15,496 bases of DNA from positions 1 through 15,496 of the forward strand of contig JAKDNQ010000031.1 in assembly GCA_030456405.1 (NCBI GenBank), read 5' to 3'. Source of the DNA: Nitrospira sp. (GTDB lineage: Bacteria; Nitrospirota; Nitrospiria; Nitrospirales; Nitrospiraceae). The translations under genes and the position numbers were made by a program. The notes under the pieces were generated by a model, which was not told where the DNA came from, did not search any database, and saw nothing but the letters and a program-made list of their open reading frames with translations. Each line of letters begins with the position of its first letter. The first letter of the stretch is position 1. Below are positions 1 to 8,486 of this stretch, one piece after another.

Positions 1-92
1 TGAGTCTCACGTTGAGCAAGGACACCCTGAAACGACTCGACGAGATCTTCCCCGGACCCGGAGGGCCTGCGCCAGAAGCCTATGCCTGGTGA
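1..92 (+). CDS. Aldo/keto reductase, C-terminal tail only (partial)
   Basis: An open frame enters from the left edge (first complete codon at 3) and stops at TGA 90-92. It encodes about 29 residues that end LDEIFPGPGGPAPEAYAW. That ending, a helix followed by a Pro/Gly-rich tail and a terminal EAYAW, is one I recognise from NAD(P)H-dependent aldo/keto reductases of the AKR superfamily, where it forms the C-terminal tail after the TIM barrel. Nothing catalytic is visible because the rest lies outside the window. It is probably ordinary chromosomal sequence flanking the defence operon, since it differs in function from its neighbours and is separated from brxA by 159 bases. The call rests on tail similarity alone. 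Confidence 0.72.
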   Translation, partial: SLTLSKDTLKRLDEIFPGPGGPAPEAYAW

Positions 93-114
93 CCACGATC
101 GCGCGCGTGTGTCC

Positions 115-149
115 CTTACGCCTAACATTTCACCTTTCACGTCTCACGT
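115..149. repeat. Degenerate 7-nt tandem repeat
   Basis: Five consecutive heptamers can be read: CTTACGC, CTAACAT, TTCACCT, TTCACGT, CTCACGT. They drift around a consensus of YTCACGT. The tract lies between the aldo/keto reductase stop and the brxA promoter. Degenerate tracts of TTTCACG/CTCACG type are, from memory, common between genes in Nitrospira-like genomes, so this is probably a host intergenic repeat and not part of BREX. No function is claimed. Confidence 0.5.
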
Positions 150-205
150 CCTCTGAAAGACGGGGTGATTTCTCGCGGTGAAAAGAGGTATGCTCCTCAA
201 GCTTT

Positions 206-235
206 TTGCCTCACCAAGACCGATTTGCCTATAAA
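206..235 (+). promoter_or_regulatory. Putative sigma-70-type promoter of the BREX operon
   Basis: TTGCCT at 206-211 is followed after 18 bases by TATAAA at 230-235, inside the most AT-rich stretch of the leader. Transcription would start near 242 and give a leader of only about 10 bases before the brxA ATG at 252, with a weak AGCGGA ribosome site at 241-246. The position fits a main operon promoter. The short leader makes start-site mapping desirable. No WYL-type BrxR regulator gene is present between here and the upstream gene. Confidence 0.4.
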
Positions 236-251
236 TTTAAAGCGGAATTAG

Positions 252-1040
252 ATGGACAATCATTGGACCAAAGCTCAGATTGAGACTCTAGGTCAGGCCG
301 GGTGTAAGTTCACACCAGGAGGGTCTCATAGCAGCCGAACTATCATGTTGGCTGAATTGAAGCAGGTCCTTGACGCGGTACCCTCAGGCTCGCCACCAGA
401 TACATATCGCTCGGTAATGCTGACGTTAAATGTTCTCGGCAAAGGCACCGAGAGCACGAGGCAAAAATCGTTTCGCCATCTGCGCGAGCTGTATGCGCTG
501 ACTGAGGCAGTACCGATATTCGCTGTTCTTAGACGGTTGAGTCTCGCCGACCTGCAAGGGCTGTCGCTGCTTGCGCTTCTCTGTGCGTGGAGCCGGGACC
601 CGTTACTACGAGCGACGACCCCGGCTATCTCGCCAGTTGCAGAGGGAATGGAAGTAAGCACTGAGTCTTTGGCTGAAGCGATTGCAGATGCGTTTCCTGG
701 CCAATATTCAGAACTCAACCAGAATAAGATCGCACGGAACGCGGCATCCAGTTGGACCCAGTCAGGTCACTTGGTTGGCCGGACTCACAAATTACGTCGC
801 CGAGTGCGACCAACCTTGGGCGTCGTGACGATGGCCTTGTGGCTCGGAGACGTTGCAGGATTCCATGGGACATCATGTTTCAGGAACCCGTGGTGTCGAT
901 TGCTCGATCTAAGCGCGGACCAAGCAAGGAACAGAGCCATGGACGCACATCGTCAGGGAATGCTCACGATGCGAGCTGTTGGAGAAATTGTGGAATTATC
1001 CTTTCCCGGCTTTCCCGCGATTGAACATGTATCGCCATGA
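252..1040 (+). CDS. brxA: BREX protein BrxA (DUF1819-type)
   Basis: 262 residues. BrxA is a small DNA-binding accessory protein of type 1 BREX systems, made of helical winged-helix-like domains. Visible here are an N-terminal stretch FTPGGSHSSRTIMLAEL (about residues 20-36), the NVLGKGT segment with a following R-rich helix and LRELYAL, and a middle KIARNAASSWTQSGHLVGR that looks like a recognition helix. The protein is longer than the roughly 200 residues I recall for enterobacterial BrxA; much of the difference is an N-terminal extension before SRTIML. The ATG at 252 is the first in frame and has only a weak AGCGGA ribosome site. It opens the operon, and its TGA overlaps the brxB start (ATGA at 1037-1040). 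Position directly before a DUF1788 gene and brxC supports the call as much as the sequence does. Confidence 0.85.
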   Translation: MDNHWTKAQIETLGQAGCKFTPGGSHSSRTIMLAELKQVLDAVPSGSPPDTYRSVMLTLNVLGKGTESTRQKSFRHLRELYALTEAVPIFAVLRRLSLADLQGLSLLALLCAWSRDPLLRATTPAISPVAEGMEVSTESLAEAIADAFPGQYSELNQNKIARNAASSWTQSGHLVGRTHKLRRRVRPTLGVVTMALWLGDVAGFHGTSCFRNPWCRLLDLSADQARNRAMDAHRQGMLTMRAVGEIVELSFPGFPAIEHVSP

Positions 1041-1591
1041 ACACCATTGACCGACTGATCGCGAATTACCAACGGCAAGTGTCCCTTCCCTGGGCAACCA
1101 ATCTTTCCGGCAAACAGCGTGTGTGGTTCGCGGTGTATCCGCCGACTGAGGAACGGCGTGTCCGTGCGCACTTGCAGCATTTTGAAACCGCCACACTGGA
1201 AGCCAGGCATGGGTGGCTCGTGGTAGACCTGACGCGCCTACTGCCGGAATGGCTTTCGCAGCATGAATACCGCGAGGGGATCTTTGCAGAACCGCAGTTC
1301 CTTTCAGCGAACCAGGAACTAGAAGAGCTGGCGGTTGAGAGGGTCAAGAAGGCCTGCACCGCAGAAGAGGCAGATGAGAACACAGTCGTAGTCGTGCTGG
1401 GTCTTGGCAGTCTATTTGACTTCATTCGAGTTTCCCGGTTGCTCGATGCGGTGGAAGCCACCATTCTTGGCAGACTGCTCGTGCTGTTTCCTGGGGAGTA
1501 CCGTCAAAACAGCTACCGCTTTATGGATGCGCGGGACGGCTTTAATTATATGGCCATCCCCATCACAACCACGGAGAGCTTTTTGAAATGA
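1037..1591 (+). CDS. brxB: BREX protein BrxB (DUF1788)
   Basis: 184 residues, close to the usual BrxB length of just under 200. BrxB has no known catalytic activity but is needed for BREX methylation and defence in characterised type 1 systems, probably as a structural member of the complex with BrxC and PglZ. The family signature is the core VVVVLGLGSLFDFIRVSRLLDAVE (about 127-150) followed by LLVLFPGEY (157-165), a pattern I recognise from DUF1788: GLGSLF-F-R-S-LL then FFPGEY. The start overlaps brxA by 4 bases (ATGA) and has no clear ribosome site, so it is probably translated by coupling. The end overlaps brxC in the same way. Confidence 0.9.
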   Translation: MNTIDRLIANYQRQVSLPWATNLSGKQRVWFAVYPPTEERRVRAHLQHFETATLEARHGWLVVDLTRLLPEWLSQHEYREGIFAEPQFLSANQELEELAVERVKKACTAEEADENTVVVVLGLGSLFDFIRVSRLLDAVEATILGRLLVLFPGEYRQNSYRFMDARDGFNYMAIPITTTESFLK

Positions 1592-4500
1592 TAAGAAACC
1601 GAGAAGTGTATTGGCGAGATCCGCTCACAGTGGAATTGCTCAATAACGGTGTTTCGAAAGTTGCAGAGATCGAGGACGACCCTGAGCAGATCAAAACACT
1701 GCGGTTCGAGTTAGAAACCTTTGTGTGTGACGGAGAATATGCGCGCGGGCTTGAACGTATTCTCAAAGCCTATTTGGACGGCCTCAACCGCGAGGAGCAA
1801 AAAGCCGTCTGGGTGAGCGGATTCTTCGGAAGCGGCAAGTCGCACCTCGTCAAAATGTTGCGTTACTTGTGGGAGGATTACCGCTTTACAGACGGCGCTA
1901 CGGCTCGATCCCTAGCGAAATTACCGTCAGAAGTATCCGACTTGCTAGCTGAGCTCAGCAACAGGAGCAAAGCCTATGGTGGCTTACGTGCTGCCGCTGG
2001 AACGCTTGGAGCCGGCAACATGGAGAACATACGCCTTGCCTTCGTACAGCTCGTCCTCCGGTCGGCAGGCCTTCCAGAAACACTGGCACAAGCAAAATTT
2101 CTATTATGGTTATCCAGCTCAGGTCTTGCAAAGAAAGTTGAAGATGCACTGAAACAGAACAATCGCAACCTTCACAAAGAAGTCCGCAACCTGAAGCTCT
2201 CGACACCTCTCGCAGAAGCGCTGCTGCAGGCTGACCCCAAATACGGCACGGTGGCCAACGCGCAGGCCGCATTACGGGCAGAATTCCCCGATAGCACCTC
2301 GCCGACCATCAATGAAAGCCTAGACTTGATTCGTCAGGTCTTCGGCACGGATGGAAAGTTGCCTTGTACGCTGCTCGTTGTGGACGAAATCCAGCAGTTT
2401 ATCGGTGAGAAAATTCCCCGGGCGATGGATGTGCAAGAAATTGCGGAACACTGCTGCAGAAGTCTTGATCGACGACTCTTACTGGTCGGAACTGGGCAGT
2501 CGGCGCTGACGACGACCGCCAGCTTAGGCAGGCTACAAGCTCGGTTCGCAGTCCGTGTGCAGCTCTCCGATACCGATGTGGAGACAGTGATTCGTAAAAC
2601 TGTGCTTCAGAAGAAGCCGGAGCGAGAACAACAGATTCGTGAGAGCATTGAGGCGAATCAGGGGGAGATCAGCCGACATCTACAGAATACGAGGCTTGCA
2701 GCGACCCACGCGGACGATCCCTTCTACATACCGGACTACCCACTCCTTCCGACCAGGCGTCGTTTCTGGGAGCGCGTCCTTCGAAACACCGATCATTCAG
2801 GCAATGCGGCGCAACTCCGTACTCAGCTAAAGATTGTCTTCGACGCCGCGCGCGAGACAGCGGAGAAACCGATTGGTACCGTCGTGCCGGCGGATTACAT
2901 CTACGACCAGATTGCGACGGATCTCCTCAATACCGGTGAATTGGAGAGGGAATACGACGAGATCATTAAGAAGCAACGCGACAAGACCCCCCAAGGAGAA
3001 CTGCGGTCACGACTGTGCGCCTTGATATTCCTGATCAATAAACTGCCCCGGACGCCAGGCACTGATGACGGCGTGCGGGCCAACGTGGAGACCTTGGCGG
3101 ACATGCTCGTGGCCGATCTGGCGAAAGATGGCGCGATCTTGCGACAAGACATCCCGAAATTGCTCAAGCAGCTTGTGGACGCTGGCCATCTGATGATGGT
3201 CGAAAGCGAATACCGGCTTCAGACGCGTGAGGGAGCCAAGTGGACACACGATTTCAACCGTCGCCGCACCGGCGTCCTGAACGATGAGGCGCGTATCAAT
3301 TCCAGACGCGATGAGCTGCTCCGTGAGGCTGTGACACAGGCACTCCGACCAGTATCTCTTGACCATGGCGTGTCACACCAATCACGCAAACTCGTTCACG
3401 AACTCGGGACGGTGAAGCCCGCCGAAAGTAAAGACGGTATCTCGTTGTGGATGCGCGACGGGTGGAATGATGAAGAGAAGGCAGTCTTGAATGACGCGCG
3501 AGCGGCCAGCACGAACAGCCCTATGCTTTTTGGCTATCTGCCAAGACTGTCGCATGAGGAGTTACGTCAGTCCATTGCTTCCGAGGTGGCAGCAAACGAG
3601 ACGTTGAATGCGCATGGTGCGGTGTCAACCCCAGAAGCCATTGAAGCCCGAAAAGCAGTAGAAACGCAGTTGACGGTGGCGAGCCATAGGATTCAAGAAC
3701 TGCTGGGTCAAGTCGTCGGCGGTGCCAAAGTGTTTCTCGGGGGAGGTGAGGAAGCGTCTGGCATTGAGCTGGCCGACAAGGTCGAACAAGCAGGCACCGG
3801 ATCACTGGTTCGACTGTTTCCAAAATTTGGCGATGCCGACCATGCCAATTGGGGGCAGGTGGTGAATCGTGCCAGAGCTGGCGATGTGGGCGCGCTGGCG
3901 CAAATCGGCTACCGGGGGGAGAGTAGTCAGCATCCCGTGTGCCGGCAGGTGCTCGATCTGGTCGGGGCTGGGAAGAAAGGGAAGGACATCCGAGATTACT
4001 TCAAGTCAGCTCCCTTCGGCTGGCCGCAGGATGCGGTAGACGGCGCACTCTATACGTTGATAGTAGCGGGCAATGTCCGCTCTACCTTGAACGGTCAGCC
4101 GGTTCAGACCAAAGACCTCCCGCAGAATCAGGTCGGAGCAGCCCACTTCTATGTCGATGTCCCACCGCTCAACGTGACGCAACGGCTCGATCTCAAAGCG
4201 CTGTTCCAGAGAGCCGGCGTGGCCACGAAGAACGGTGAAGAGTCATTAGCCGCCGTCGAGTTCTTGTCGAAGCTAATCACACTTGCGGAGAGCGCCGGCG
4301 GGGATACTCCACGTCCCATAAAACCAGATACGCAAGTCGTGCAAGAGATTCGAATGCTGAGTGGTAATGCCCAACTGCTAGAGATTCATGGAAAGAAAGC
4401 AGAGTTGGAAGGCTATATCGCTGCATGGAAGAAAGCGGGAGATGGGATTGCCAAGCGCCTCCCGGTCTGGGAGCACTTACTGGAGTTCAATACTTTCGCT

Positions 4501-5028
4501 GCTGGGATTCCAGACTCGAAGAGTTGGGCAGAGTCCATCGAGGCCATCACCAAAAACCGCTCACTGTTAAGTGAGCCAGATCCTGTCCCTCAGCTCATTC
4601 ACAAAGTCACGCAGGTACTCCGCGAGGCAGTAACGAAGCTCCAGAGCGACGTGACGGCTGCCTTTGAATTAGGGGAGGGACGCCTGACACAGTCAGATGT
4701 GTGGAAGCGATTGAATGCCGAGCAGCGAAATGACCTGACAGCCCGATTCCAACCCACTCCACCAGCGACAATGCCGATAGGAACTGAGCAGGAAGTTCTC
4801 ATCGCGCTCCGGAGCTGCTCATTATCGGAGCGGCGCAATCTACTGGACGCAATTCCTCAACGTTTCACCCGTGCGCTAGAAGAAGCGGCTCGGCTATTGG
4901 AGCCAAAAGCCGTGCGGGTCACCCTGCCATCCGGCACCATTAAGAATGAAGCCGAGCTTGATACCTGGTTGGATGACGTGAGGGAACAGGTGTCCGAGAA
5001 ACTGAAGGACGGTCCTGTGATTCTATGA
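1588..5028 (+). CDS. brxC: BREX P-loop ATPase BrxC
   Basis: 1146 residues, near the usual 1,100-1,200 for type 1 BrxC. BrxC is the large ATPase of the BREX complex and is required for both methylation and phage exclusion. Visible features: the N-terminal family segment YWRDPLTVELLNNGVSKVAEI; a Walker A, GFFGSGKS, at residues 78-85, preceded by VWV and followed by HLVKML; a Walker B, LLVVDEIQQF, with D266 and E267; a sensor-like LLVGTGQSAL near 300; and an arginine-rich GRLQARFAVRV shortly after. The C-terminal two thirds is helical with few recognisable motifs, typical of this family. GGAGAG at 1573-1578 gives a good ribosome site 9 bases before the ATG. Both ends overlap the neighbouring genes by 4 bases. 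Confidence 0.95.
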   Translation: MIRNREVYWRDPLTVELLNNGVSKVAEIEDDPEQIKTLRFELETFVCDGEYARGLERILKAYLDGLNREEQKAVWVSGFFGSGKSHLVKMLRYLWEDYRFTDGATARSLAKLPSEVSDLLAELSNRSKAYGGLRAAAGTLGAGNMENIRLAFVQLVLRSAGLPETLAQAKFLLWLSSSGLAKKVEDALKQNNRNLHKEVRNLKLSTPLAEALLQADPKYGTVANAQAALRAEFPDSTSPTINESLDLIRQVFGTDGKLPCTLLVVDEIQQFIGEKIPRAMDVQEIAEHCCRSLDRRLLLVGTGQSALTTTASLGRLQARFAVRVQLSDTDVETVIRKTVLQKKPEREQQIRESIEANQGEISRHLQNTRLAATHADDPFYIPDYPLLPTRRRFWERVLRNTDHSGNAAQLRTQLKIVFDAARETAEKPIGTVVPADYIYDQIATDLLNTGELEREYDEIIKKQRDKTPQGELRSRLCALIFLINKLPRTPGTDDGVRANVETLADMLVADLAKDGAILRQDIPKLLKQLVDAGHLMMVESEYRLQTREGAKWTHDFNRRRTGVLNDEARINSRRDELLREAVTQALRPVSLDHGVSHQSRKLVHELGTVKPAESKDGISLWMRDGWNDEEKAVLNDARAASTNSPMLFGYLPRLSHEELRQSIASEVAANETLNAHGAVSTPEAIEARKAVETQLTVASHRIQELLGQVVGGAKVFLGGGEEASGIELADKVEQAGTGSLVRLFPKFGDADHANWGQVVNRARAGDVGALAQIGYRGESSQHPVCRQVLDLVGAGKKGKDIRDYFKSAPFGWPQDAVDGALYTLIVAGNVRSTLNGQPVQTKDLPQNQVGAAHFYVDVPPLNVTQRLDLKALFQRAGVATKNGEESLAAVEFLSKLITLAESAGGDTPRPIKPDTQVVQEIRMLSGNAQLLEIHGKKAELEGYIAAWKKAGDGIAKRLPVWEHLLEFNTFAAGIPDSKSWAESIEAITKNRSLLSEPDPVPQLIHKVTQVLREAVTKLQSDVTAAFELGEGRLTQSDVWKRLNAEQRNDLTARFQPTPPATMPIGTEQEVLIALRSCSLSERRNLLDAIPQRFTRALEEAARLLEPKAVRVTLPSGTIKNEAELDTWLDDVREQVSEKLKDGPVIL

Positions 5029-8000
5029 AGGCCCTCGCTTCGGAACGACGCAAACAACTCGGTAAGACTGTCCTCCAGGCACGAGAGGCTGCCGAAATCG
5101 GGGCGCGAAAGGCTCTCGAAGCCCTCGGGGTTCATGAACCGGAACCCTACAAACATTTCAATGAAGAACAACGCCTGCTCCGACGAGCCCTTCGTGCACA
5201 GGCCAGGCAACTCGGCGATGAGGAGAGCCGCACGAAGAAGGGCTCCTACGAGATTGCCCATCTCAAGGAAAAGGTCGCCTACGATCAGTGGCATCGGCTC
5301 CTCTTCGCCAGATTCCTGATCGAGAATAATCTACTCCTCTCCCCAGAACACGGCATCGCAGTCACATTTCACGACTGTGAGGAATTGGCTTCGATGATTG
5401 GCTTACCAGATGGCTGGGCGATCGCGGCTCGATTTGCTGCAACGGAATTGCCAGAAATCTTCCGAATGGATGATCCAACCGGCAGCATCGACTTGCCCGT
5501 TGAAGACCGCAAGCAACTCGTCCAACTCGTCACAAATCTGCCGACAGACGTCTTTCTTGCAGACGACTCCCTTGGCTGGGTCTATCAATTCTGGCAGGCC
5601 AAACGGAAAGAGGAAGTGAACGAGTCCGGCACGAAAATCGGTGCAGACGAACTCGCGCCAGTTACCCAGCTCTTTACCGAGGACTATATGGTCCTCTTTC
5701 TCCTGCATAACACCATCGGGGCGTGGTGGGCCGGAAAGGTGGCCCAGGCAGATCCAAGAAAGTTCAAAGTCGAGACCGAAGAGGACGCAAGAAAAGCGGC
5801 TGAGCTCCCAGGCGTCGAATGGACTTATCTGCGCTTCATCCGACATGGTGGTCCCTCTCCCCCTGAGGGAGAGGGCAAGGGTGAGGGGGAATTTTGGGCT
5901 CCAGCAGCCGGCTCGTTCGATGGTTGGCCAAAAACTGCGAAGGAGATCCGTGTTCTCGATCCGTGCATGGGTAGCGGGCATTTCCTCGTGGCCGAGTTGC
6001 CGATCCTCGTTGCCATGCGCATGGCAGAGGAAAAATTGGCCATTGAAGAAGCTGTTCTCGCTGTGCTCCGAGACAACCTCTATGGCCTTGAATTGGATCT
6101 GCGCTGTACGCAGATTGCTGCGTTCAATCTCGCGATGGCCGCCTGGAAGCTCGCCGGCTATCAAAAACTGTCGCCTTTGAACCTTGCCTGTTCCGGCCTC
6201 GCGCCTCGAACAAAGTTGGAGTTGTGGACCAAGCTCGCCAATGGCAATCAACGGCTTCGAGAAGGCATGGAACGGCTGTATCACTTATTCGAAGATGGCC
6301 CAACAGTAGGCAGCCTCATCAATCCAAGAAAATTTGGCGGGGATCTGTTGACCGCAGAATTCCATGAGCTGCAACCACTGCTTCAGAAAGCCTTGGAACG
6401 CGAGGACGAACGAGGAGATGAAACAGGGCACGAACTCACGGTGACGGCACAGGGAATTGCGCATGCTGCCGAAATCCTGGCTACCCAGTTCACACTCGTG
6501 GCCACCAATGTTCCGTTTCTTGGTGGATACAAGCAGTGCATAACATTGGCCGAACACCTCGCCACGGCTTATGAGAATGCAGGAGGCAACTTGGCGAATG
6601 CGTTTCTGATGAGGATCACCGAGTTTCTAGCTCGCGGCCATACCTTGGCGTTGGTGACGCCTCAGGACTGGATGCTCCTTGGACGATATACAAAACTCCG
6701 TGAATTCTTACTTCCCCGTATAACGGCCCGCGCGCTCGCATTTCTAGGCGCCCACGCCTTTGAAACAATACAAGGTGAAGTGGTTACTGCAGGGCTTTCC
6801 ATCTGGGATAACAATCCGTTTCATATCGGCGATGGTTTTGGCGTCCTCGCCCTCAGCGCACAGGTTTTAACAATGCCAATCGAAAAGGCTAGATTCATAG
6901 TTGGGTCGTCCGCCATTGGGCGAAAGCAATCGGAATGGTTTTTAAATCCAAACAAACGAATCACTGTTGAAGCCGTCAGCTCTTCCTCTTATCTCAGCGC
7001 GCACGCACGGCCCTGGCAAGGTCTAAAGACCAGTGACGATGACCGATTTGTTTGCTGCTTTTGGGAAACACCGCAATTAGCGTCAGGCTGGCGATTTTAT
7101 ATACGTGCACTAAGTAATGGTGAATTCAGTGGTCGAGAGCACGTTCTTCTGTGGGAAGATGGAGTCGGTCAGCTTCGTCAGCTCAATGCGTCTCAATCAC
7201 GTGATAGGAGACGAGATCAGCAAGGATCGTCAGCGTGGGGGAAAACGGGAATCGCAGTCAACACCGCTGGTCGAACCATCAGTGGAGTTTTCTTTGGAGA
7301 ATCATTTGCGAGCGAAGTCGTTGTTATGACAGCACAGTGTGATCACCTCACACCAATCCTGGCGTTCACACGCTCATCTTCATTCGCAGACGCACTGCGG
7401 AAACTCGATAAGAGAGTGTCGATTACCACCTCTACTTTTACCCAAGTCCCCTTCGATCTGGCCCACTGGCAAAAAGTCGCCGCTGAGAAATATCCAGATG
7501 GCCTGCCCAAGCCATACAGCAACGAGCCGACGCAGTGGCTCTTCAACGGTCATCCGAAGGATTCGACCCAGCCGCTACAGGTGGCTGTCGCCCGTCTGCT
7601 GGGTTACCGCTGGCCACGGCAAACCGGCTCTAGCTTCCCAGATTGTCCGGCACTTGCCCCAGATGGTCTGGAGAAGTTCGCCGATGCAGATGGGATTGTG
7701 TGCATCTCGCCCATCAAAGGGGAAGATCCGGCCGCGGAACGATTGCGCGCTCTCCTCGCTGCTGTCTACGGTTCAGAGTGGACCGCGATGCGGCAGGCCG
7801 AACTGCTTGCGCAAGTCGACTGCGCCGGCAAGTCTCTTGAAGATTGGCTACGCAATGGCTTCTTCGAACAGCATTGTGCGGTCTTCCACCATCGGCCTTT
7901 CATCTGGCACATCTGGGACGGCCGCAAGGACGGCTTCAGCGCACTGGTGAACTATCATCTACTTACCAAGGCTAATCTGGAAAAGCTCACGTACTCGTAT

Positions 8001-8435
8001 CTCGGCGATTGGATCGGCCGTCAGAAAGCAGCGGTCTCAGCGGGAGAAAGTGGCAGTGATGCTCGTCTCCAGGCTGCGAATGGATTGCAAGGGGAACTCC
8101 AAAAAATCCTGGAAGGCGAACCACCCTATGACATCTTCGTTCGATGGAAACCAATTGAGAAACAACCGATCGGCTGGGATCCCGACCTGAATGATGGGGT
8201 GCGGCTGAACATCCGTCCCTTCATGAGTGCGAAGGATGTCGGCAAGAAAAGCGCAGGCATTCTCCGCGCCAAGCCGAACATTCACTGGAAGAAAGATCGC
8301 GGAACGGATGTCGCTAGCGCCCCCTGGTTCAAGGTCTTCAAAGGCGAGCGCATCAACGACCACCATCTCACGCTGGACGAAAAGCGCAAGGCGCGACACT
8401 CTTCGGACGAGCCCGGCTCCGCGCGTATACCCTGA
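5025..8435 (+). CDS. pglX: BREX adenine-specific DNA methyltransferase PglX
   Basis: 1136 residues. PglX transfers a methyl group from S-adenosylmethionine to an adenine in the BREX recognition site, marking host DNA. N-terminal region: YDQWHRLLFARFLIENNLL, typical of PglX. SAM-binding motif I is DPCMGSGHFL at residues 312-321. Motif IV reads NVPF at 495-498 where NPPY/F is usual, followed by LGGYKQ. A conserved LALVTPQDWMLLGRYTKLREFLL follows. The target-recognition region (roughly residues 600-810) is lower in GC than its surroundings. The C-terminus carries GERINDHHLTLDEKRKAR, also a family feature. Residues 277-289 (PSPPEGEGKGEGE) are encoded by an inserted palindromic repeat, described separately. 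The start is ATGA-coupled to brxC, with only a distant AAGGA at 5005-5009. A gap of 88 bases follows, the only one in the operon. Confidence 0.95.
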   Translation: MKALASERRKQLGKTVLQAREAAEIGARKALEALGVHEPEPYKHFNEEQRLLRRALRAQARQLGDEESRTKKGSYEIAHLKEKVAYDQWHRLLFARFLIENNLLLSPEHGIAVTFHDCEELASMIGLPDGWAIAARFAATELPEIFRMDDPTGSIDLPVEDRKQLVQLVTNLPTDVFLADDSLGWVYQFWQAKRKEEVNESGTKIGADELAPVTQLFTEDYMVLFLLHNTIGAWWAGKVAQADPRKFKVETEEDARKAAELPGVEWTYLRFIRHGGPSPPEGEGKGEGEFWAPAAGSFDGWPKTAKEIRVLDPCMGSGHFLVAELPILVAMRMAEEKLAIEEAVLAVLRDNLYGLELDLRCTQIAAFNLAMAAWKLAGYQKLSPLNLACSGLAPRTKLELWTKLANGNQRLREGMERLYHLFEDGPTVGSLINPRKFGGDLLTAEFHELQPLLQKALEREDERGDETGHELTVTAQGIAHAAEILATQFTLVATNVPFLGGYKQCITLAEHLATAYENAGGNLANAFLMRITEFLARGHTLALVTPQDWMLLGRYTKLREFLLPRITARALAFLGAHAFETIQGEVVTAGLSIWDNNPFHIGDGFGVLALSAQVLTMPIEKARFIVGSSAIGRKQSEWFLNPNKRITVEAVSSSSYLSAHARPWQGLKTSDDDRFVCCFWETPQLASGWRFYIRALSNGEFSGREHVLLWEDGVGQLRQLNASQSRDRRRDQQGSSAWGKTGIAVNTAGRTISGVFFGESFASEVVVMTAQCDHLTPILAFTRSSSFADALRKLDKRVSITTSTFTQVPFDLAHWQKVAAEKYPDGLPKPYSNEPTQWLFNGHPKDSTQPLQVAVARLLGYRWPRQTGSSFPDCPALAPDGLEKFADADGIVCISPIKGEDPAAERLRALLAAVYGSEWTAMRQAELLAQVDCAGKSLEDWLRNGFFEQHCAVFHHRPFIWHIWDGRKDGFSALVNYHLLTKANLEKLTYSYLGDWIGRQKAAVSAGESGSDARLQAANGLQGELQKILEGEPPYDIFVRWKPIEKQPIGWDPDLNDGVRLNIRPFMSAKDVGKKSAGILRAKPNIHWKKDRGTDVASAPWFKVFKGERINDHHLTLDEKRKARHSSDEPGSARIP
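5853..5889. repeat. Palindromic intergenic-type repeat inside pglX
   Basis: CCCTCTCCC (5853-5861) and GGGAGAGGG (5867-5875) form a perfect 9-bp stem around the loop CCTGA, followed by CAAGGGTGAGGGGG. Read on the other strand this is the CCCTCACCCTTGCCCTCTCCC element that recurs between genes in many bacterial genomes, often predicted as LTLALSLRGRG-like peptides. Here it lies in frame inside the methyltransferase gene and encodes a Pro/Gly/Glu linker 23-35 residues before SAM motif I. It does not break the frame. The repeat is seen directly; its mobile origin is inference. Confidence 0.75.
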
Positions 8436-8457
8436 CTGGTGGCCATCGTGCATCCCA

Positions 8458-8486
8458 TTGCAAGGGGAAGAGGAATAGACTATTGT
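8458..8486 (+). promoter_or_regulatory. Putative internal promoter for the toxin-antitoxin/pglZ/brxL half
   Basis: TTGCAA at 8458-8463 and TATTGT at 8481-8486 are 17 bases apart, a plausible sigma-70 arrangement. It lies in the only sizeable gap of the operon. Its -10 box overlaps the left arm of the inverted repeat at 8484-8513, so a repressor bound there would block it. Transcription would start near 8492, about 30 bases before the antitoxin ATG. The match to consensus is moderate. Confidence 0.4.

Noticed and set aside
5403..6284. Long (293-codon) minus-strand open frame opposite pglX
   Set aside because: It is fully contained in pglX, which has clear family motifs throughout. The frame includes the repeat-derived PLTLALSLRGRG-like peptide, a known artefact of that element.
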